Positions 60,199-64,000 of a stretch of 64,000 nucleotides of DNA are shown here, piece by piece. The stretch is from Cedecea neteri (GTDB lineage Bacteria; Pseudomonadota; Gammaproteobacteria; Enterobacterales; Enterobacteriaceae), in contig NZ_CP009451.1 in the NCBI RefSeq assembly GCF_000757825.1, positions 248,001-312,000 of the forward strand, given 5' to 3'. Position 1 is the stretch's first letter, and each line of letters opens with the position of its first letter. The notes under the pieces were generated by a model. That model made no database searches. It was given only the letters and a program-made list of their open reading frames with translations, and was not told where the DNA came from. Made by a program: the position numbers and the translations under genes.

Positions 60199-61602
60199 AT
60201 GGAATTATTTTCAACCCAGCCAGGCGATGAAGGTTTACCCGGTCGCCAGCGCCTGATGGCGATGCTTGCCGTGATGACGACCGTGACGATGGCCGTATTC
60301 GATGGTTCAATGGTGAATATCGCATTACCCACTATAGCCAAAGCGCTCGGCGTGTCTGCCAGCGATGCCGTTTGGGTGGCTAACGGCTACCTGCTTGCCG
60401 CCGCGATGACGCTGGCGATTTTCGCCGCGCTGGCTACCCGGCTGGGCTTCAGGCAAATATTTGTTTTCGGGCTGGGCCTGTTTACCCTGGCATCCGCGGG
60501 CTGTGCGCTGTCTTCTTCACTCGATATGTTAGTGATAATGCGGATCTTACAGGGAGTCGGTGGCGCAGCGGTGCTGAGCATTTCCCCGGCAATCCTTCGT
60601 TCGATATTCCCAAACCGCCTGCTGGGCAGGATCCTGGGGCTTAACGCCTTTTTAATCGCCACCAGCACGGCCATTGCCCCGCTGCTTGGCGGGACGCTGC
60701 TTTCCACGCTGGGTTGGGAATGGCTTTTTGCGGTGAATATACCGTTAGGTATTGTGGCGCTCGTCCTGAGCCTGCGGGTGCTGCCTGGTGCAGCAGTTAT
60801 CAATCCTAAGCCCTTCGATTATGCAGGGGCACTTCTTTCAGCTCTCCTGCTAGGCTCGCTGATCATGGCCGCCGACAGCTTTACCAAAAGTGAAGGCATA
60901 ATTTCGGCAATAAATTACAGCGTCATCTCATTATTTGCCGGGGTGGCCTTTGTCTGGCGTGAGTGTCGTGCCGCACAGCCCCTGCTTCCGCTGACGCTGT
61001 TCGCCTCTTCGAGATTTTCGCTGGCGGCCATGACCTCGCTGGCTTCGTTCATCGGGCAAGGGATAACGTTTGTTGCCCTGCCGTTTTTATTCCAGAACGT
61101 TTATGGCTACAGCGCCTTTGCTTCAGCCCTGCTCTTTACGCCCTGGCCGGTCGGTATCATGCTCGCGGCGCCGCGTGCCGGGCGACTTGCCGACAAGCAT
61201 TCACCGGCGCTTATCGCCACCACGGGTTTAGGCGTGTTTACGGTTGGCCTGGTGCTTTTAGCCCTGCTGCCTGCCCACGCTCAGGCATGGGACATTGGTT
61301 TACGTAGCCTGGTGTGCGGCATTGGTTTCGGCATTTTCCAGAGTCCTAATAATCGGGAAATGATGGCGAACGCCTCGCGGGAAAACAGCGGTTACGCCTC
61401 GGGCATACTGGCCATTATGCGGACTTTCGGCCAATGCCTGGGCGCGGCGATCGTAGGGGTTATCCTGGCGTTTTACGGCAACGCAATATGGCAGGAGCCG
61501 CAGGCGATTCGACTCAGCCTTTGGGTTGCTGCTGGTGCGACGCTGCTGGCCATTAGCTTAAGTGGCCTGCGCACAAGGAAGCTAAAACAGCCGGGTTTCT
61601 GA
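60199..61602 (+). CDS. MFS transporter, DHA2 (EmrB/QacA) family
   Basis: 467 residues with about 14 membrane segments. DHA2 signatures: FDGSMVNIALPTIAKALG, WVANGYLLAAAMTLAIFA and the motif C region LNAFLIATSTAIAPLLGGTL with GWEWLFAVNIPLG. Proton-driven drug or metabolite efflux is expected. The ribosome site is AAGGAA. Regulated, by position, by the divergent LysR gene. Confidence 0.88.
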   Translation: MELFSTQPGDEGLPGRQRLMAMLAVMTTVTMAVFDGSMVNIALPTIAKALGVSASDAVWVANGYLLAAAMTLAIFAALATRLGFRQIFVFGLGLFTLASAGCALSSSLDMLVIMRILQGVGGAAVLSISPAILRSIFPNRLLGRILGLNAFLIATSTAIAPLLGGTLLSTLGWEWLFAVNIPLGIVALVLSLRVLPGAAVINPKPFDYAGALLSALLLGSLIMAADSFTKSEGIISAINYSVISLFAGVAFVWRECRAAQPLLPLTLFASSRFSLAAMTSLASFIGQGITFVALPFLFQNVYGYSAFASALLFTPWPVGIMLAAPRAGRLADKHSPALIATTGLGVFTVGLVLLALLPAHAQAWDIGLRSLVCGIGFGIFQSPNNREMMANASRENSGYASGILAIMRTFGQCLGAAIVGVILAFYGNAIWQEPQAIRLSLWVAAGATLLAISLSGLRTRKLKQPGF

Positions 61603-61631
61603 GGGACCAGGATCGCCGTTAGCTACTTTCC

Positions 61632-62273
61632 CTACCGTGCGATTTCAGGGTTTAAGCTATAGGTCGGGATTGTTCTGGTGGTGCCCGTCAGGCTATCGAA
61701 AACGTTGCGTTCCGCCGTGGCTATTGCCATGCCGGACTGCCTCAGAACGGAAATATCGGCCGCGATACGCTGCAGCCCAAGCCAGAACAGGCCGTCCAGG
61801 GCGTTGACCTGCAGCCCGGACTCTAGGGCAATTTTCAGCCGCTCTCTAGGGTTTCTGACCTGCAGCGCAATCTGCTGGTAAGCCGTCGCCGGGGTTCCGC
61901 CCGGCTCAATCCGGCGTATGCGGTTAGAAAAACGGTAGCGGAAGGCATCTGGCACGGCGCTAAGATCCGCCTTTATGCTGTAGACCTCACCGCGTTTATT
62001 GTCGTTAATGACCACGCTTTTCTGACTTAACTGCAGCTCATCGCGCAGCTTGTCGATTAACTGGGGCGCCCGCAGAAGCAACAGGCGAAAAGGCAGTTCA
62101 AAGCTGGTGACGTAATCCACGTTGAGCAGCGCCAGGCGCAGGCGCTGCTCCGCATCCTGAGGCTCTCTGTGGTATTCCTCCCTGACCTCTTCCCACTGCC
62201 GACTGAGGCGCGGCGTCTCTTCAATTTCCGTAAAACTGTACTTTTCAATCTGATAATCGATACGGTCGCTCAT
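61632..62273 (-). CDS. Hypothetical protein with possible C-terminal winged helix
   Basis: 213 residues, no membrane segment or signal peptide. The acidic N-terminal part is unfamiliar; the C-terminal 60 residues (NALDGLFWLGLQRIAADISV, then a beta-wing-like FDSLTGTTRTIPTYSL) resemble small winged-helix domains found in phage-type proteins. It is convergent with the MFS gene and 31 bp downstream of the GNAT gene. Function unknown. Confidence 0.6.
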   Translation of the reverse strand: MSDRIDYQIEKYSFTEIEETPRLSRQWEEVREEYHREPQDAEQRLRLALLNVDYVTSFELPFRLLLLRAPQLIDKLRDELQLSQKSVVINDNKRGEVYSIKADLSAVPDAFRYRFSNRIRRIEPGGTPATAYQQIALQVRNPRERLKIALESGLQVNALDGLFWLGLQRIAADISVLRQSGMAIATAERNVFDSLTGTTRTIPTYSLNPEIAR

Positions 62274-62304
62274 GAGGGCACCTTTTACGTTTTTAGTTTT
62301 CAGG

Positions 62305-62775
62305 CTAAATGTCGCAACTCATTTCAAAGCAGCGCAGAGATGCCCCGGCCAGTGCCGAAGGGTAAAGGCTTTCTTTTACGATGCTAAATCCCTGCGTCAG
62401 GTAAAAATCGCGGGCGTTCGGCGTGGCAGACAGCGTTAACGTGGTCATGCCCCGTGTTTTCGCCTCCTGCTTTATAGCGCCCATAATCTGCTTTGCCAGA
62501 CCTTTGCCTGTATATGCTGGCAAGGTAAATACCGCTTCTACAGCACAATTTTCCAAATCCAGATAACCCGTCGCGACCGGCTCGCCGTTTTCATTCTCGG
62601 CCACAAAAAAAGGGTTATTAATTATCTCGTGAAGGTAACCCGCAGGCATTAGCTCCGGCGTCCAGGCCTGCAGCACATCTTCGGGATAAACATCCCGGCA
62701 GCCGAAGCGAATAGCCTCGTTTCTTATCACCCACAGCGCCTGCGCCTCATCGGGTATGGCTCGTCTGATTGTCAC
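62305..62775 (-). CDS. GNAT family N-acetyltransferase
   Basis: 156 residues with a typical GNAT core: IRRAIPDEAQALWVIRNEAI at the N-terminus, acetyl-CoA pyrophosphate loop PAYTGKGLAKQIM and the C-terminal ARDFYLTQGFSIVKE strand-helix. Substrate unknown. Transcribed towards the hypothetical winged-helix gene and divergent from dsbG across 110 bp. Confidence 0.85.
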   Translation of the reverse strand: MTIRRAIPDEAQALWVIRNEAIRFGCRDVYPEDVLQAWTPELMPAGYLHEIINNPFFVAENENGEPVATGYLDLENCAVEAVFTLPAYTGKGLAKQIMGAIKQEAKTRGMTTLTLSATPNARDFYLTQGFSIVKESLYPSALAGASLRCFEMSCDI

Positions 62776-62885
62776 CGGCTGGCCTCCGAAATGCCCGGTT
62801 ACTTAAAGGAAAGTAAGTCTGATGACTTCACGTAAAAAGGAATGCTACCCTTTGATGAAAATAGCATTTAATCAAGGACTGCTCG

Positions 62886-63650
62886 ATGAAAAAAATCTCC
62901 GCCGTGTCCGTTTCGCTGGCCCTGCTTTTTAACGCCACGGCGTTTGCCGCCGACGGTAAATTGCCTGCCCCCATTGAAGCATTAGAGAAACAGGGCTTCG
63001 AAATAAAAGGGGAATTTAAAGCGCCCGGCGATCTACAGGGCTATGCGATGCAGTACCAGGGGCAAGGCACAACCGTTTATCTGACGCCGGACAAACAGCA
63101 CGCCATCATGGGTAACCTGGTAGATGCCGCAGGCAAAAACCTGAGCGACGCGGAAGTCGAGAAGTTTGTCTATGCCCCGATGGCGAAAGAGATGTGGCAG
63201 AGCCTCGAAAAGCACCGCTGGATAGCCGCCGGGGATGCAAAAGCGTCGCGCATTGTTTACGTGTTTGCCGATCCGTACTGCCCGTACTGCACCCAATTCT
63301 GGGAACAGGCTCAGCCCTGGCTGAAGTCCGGTAAAGTTCAGCTGCGCGTGCTGTTAGTCGGCATGCTGCGCCCGGACAGCGGCCAGAAAGCCGCGGCGAT
63401 CCTCATGTCGAAAGATCCGGCGAAAACGCTGGCCGACTATGAGAACAGCAAAGGCAAGCTGGCGCTGCAAAAGCCGGAGAAGATCGACCCGGTTATCGGG
63501 GAAGCGTTAAAAGATAACCTTACGCTGATGGATGACCTGGGCGGCAACGCCACGCCTGCCATTTACTACCTCAACGCCGAAGGTCGCCTGCAGCAGCATC
63601 AGGGCATGCCGGATGCCGAAACGCTCAACACCATTTTGGGCGATAAATAA
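62886..63650 (+). CDS. dsbG: Periplasmic disulfide isomerase/sulfenic acid reductase DsbG
   Basis: 254 residues (E. coli DsbG 248). Cleavable signal peptide ending AFA-A, an N-terminal dimerisation domain and a thioredoxin domain with the active site CPYC at residues 132-135 in FADPYCPYCTQFW, as in DsbG (DsbC has CGYC). The cis-proline is in NATPAIYY. It protects single cysteines from sulfenylation and is kept reduced by DsbD. Confidence 0.92.
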   Translation: MKKISAVSVSLALLFNATAFAADGKLPAPIEALEKQGFEIKGEFKAPGDLQGYAMQYQGQGTTVYLTPDKQHAIMGNLVDAAGKNLSDAEVEKFVYAPMAKEMWQSLEKHRWIAAGDAKASRIVYVFADPYCPYCTQFWEQAQPWLKSGKVQLRVLLVGMLRPDSGQKAAAILMSKDPAKTLADYENSKGKLALQKPEKIDPVIGEALKDNLTLMDDLGGNATPAIYYLNAEGRLQQHQGMPDAETLNTILGDK

Positions 63651-63653
63651 CGT

Positions 63654-64000
63654 CTACAGTTTTAACAGCGGTTTGCGCTGGCGGCCGGGTTCACGGAACA
63701 GCGCCAGCGCAAGCCGCCACTCCTCCAGCTTATAAACCTCTGCTTCTGGCTGCTGAGTCTCGCGCAGCAGTTGCCACAGGGAAGAAAACCAACCCTGCCA
63801 TTCCTCAACCGGCGTTACCGCCAGCGTATCCCGCAGATGAAATCGCTGCGCCGTGATATGCCTTCCACGCGGAGAGAAGCCCTTACCGCTGAGCAGGCCG
63901 TAAGAAATCATTACCGCCCGGCTATTGAGGTGATCGAGCATCAAAGTGGCTAATTCGCCCCCTACCGCGTCATAAACGACATCGACCTGCCTTGCCACTT
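63654..64000 (-). CDS. Quinone oxidoreductase-like MDR protein, 5' end outside window
   Basis: Only the C-terminal 115 residues are present; the frame is open to the right edge. VDVVYDAVGGELATLMLDHL is the post-Rossmann segment of medium-chain reductases/zeta-crystallin-like NADPH:quinone oxidoreductases, followed by AVMISYGLLSGK. The catalytic and first nucleotide-binding parts lie beyond the window. Confidence 0.75.
   Translation of the reverse strand, partial: VARQVDVVYDAVGGELATLMLDHLNSRAVMISYGLLSGKGFSPRGRHITAQRFHLRDTLAVTPVEEWQGWFSSLWQLLRETQQPEAEVYKLEEWRLALALFREPGRQRKPLLKL

Noticed and set aside
1..64000. Tus-binding Ter sites, tRNA or rRNA genes, CRISPR arrays
   Set aside because: I scanned for Ter-like GTTGTAAC cores, tRNA-like ends and regular direct repeats and saw none that were convincing.

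Overview
The window is chromosomal DNA from an enterobacterium (Enterobacteriaceae; genus not resolved). It carries enterobacterial dsbG, nlpA, digH and mocA, and a block that is syntenic with the Escherichia coli ygeV-ygfU purine region. Genes are dense, with mostly GC-rich coding sequence broken by a few AT-rich transferred patches. A perfect 28-bp dif site (27690-27717) and a perfect matS site (52401-52413) place it in the replication terminus (Ter macrodomain).

Left part (1-23.5 kb): a series of short accessory operons. They are a lipoprotein hydrolase cut by the window edge; a RidA / threo-3-hydroxyaspartate ammonia-lyase-like / YheO-type regulator operon; an AT-rich pair of DUF3290 and DUF421 membrane proteins; class C acid phosphatase and Ppx/GppA-like exported proteins; two MFS exporters, one divergent from a large STAND-type regulator; two LysR regulators; a flavodoxin-fold oxidoreductase; a His-rich membrane protein with an ECF sigma factor; digH; a paralogous LeuC/LeuD operon with a dehalogenase-like hydrolase and a LysR regulator; a small membrane protein; CDP-diglyceride hydrolase; and nlpA.

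Centre (23.5-28.2 kb): a mosaic next to dif. It has a decayed CadC-like regulator, an orphan Tc-toxin C-component (TccC family) with an AT-rich hypervariable effector C-terminus, small membrane-protein reading frames on the opposite strand, two remnants of one ISNCY-type transposase, the dif site, and about 490 bp with no intact gene.

Right-centre (28.2-54.9 kb): a purine/urate catabolic island. The sigma-54 activator uacR (ygeV) is divergent from ygeW-ygeX-ygeY-hyuA-yqeA. After these come yqeB and yqeC (selenium-dependent molybdenum hydroxylase maturation), mocA, ygfK-ssnA, ygfS/uacF (Fe-S electron transfer), uacT (urate permease), a 38-codon membrane ORF, a selenocysteine formate dehydrogenase H (fdhF, in-frame TGA at 49315-49317 with a bSECIS hairpin), and a two-gene molybdenum hydroxylase (2Fe-2S subunit plus a Mo-FAD fusion). 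Four sigma-54 type promoters and a recurring TTATCA-N3-TGATAA dyad suggest one UacR regulon. The distinctive point is that formate dehydrogenase H sits directly behind the urate permease, inside the regulon, instead of elsewhere in the genome. This fits a self-contained, formate-driven and selenium-dependent urate degradation system.

Right end (55-64 kb): DUF1345 membrane protein, a short ORF with a good promoter, a GT9-like protein, a diguanylate cyclase, a LysR/DHA2-MFS divergent pair, a winged-helix-like hypothetical, a GNAT acetyltransferase, dsbG, and a truncated quinone-oxidoreductase-like gene at the edge.
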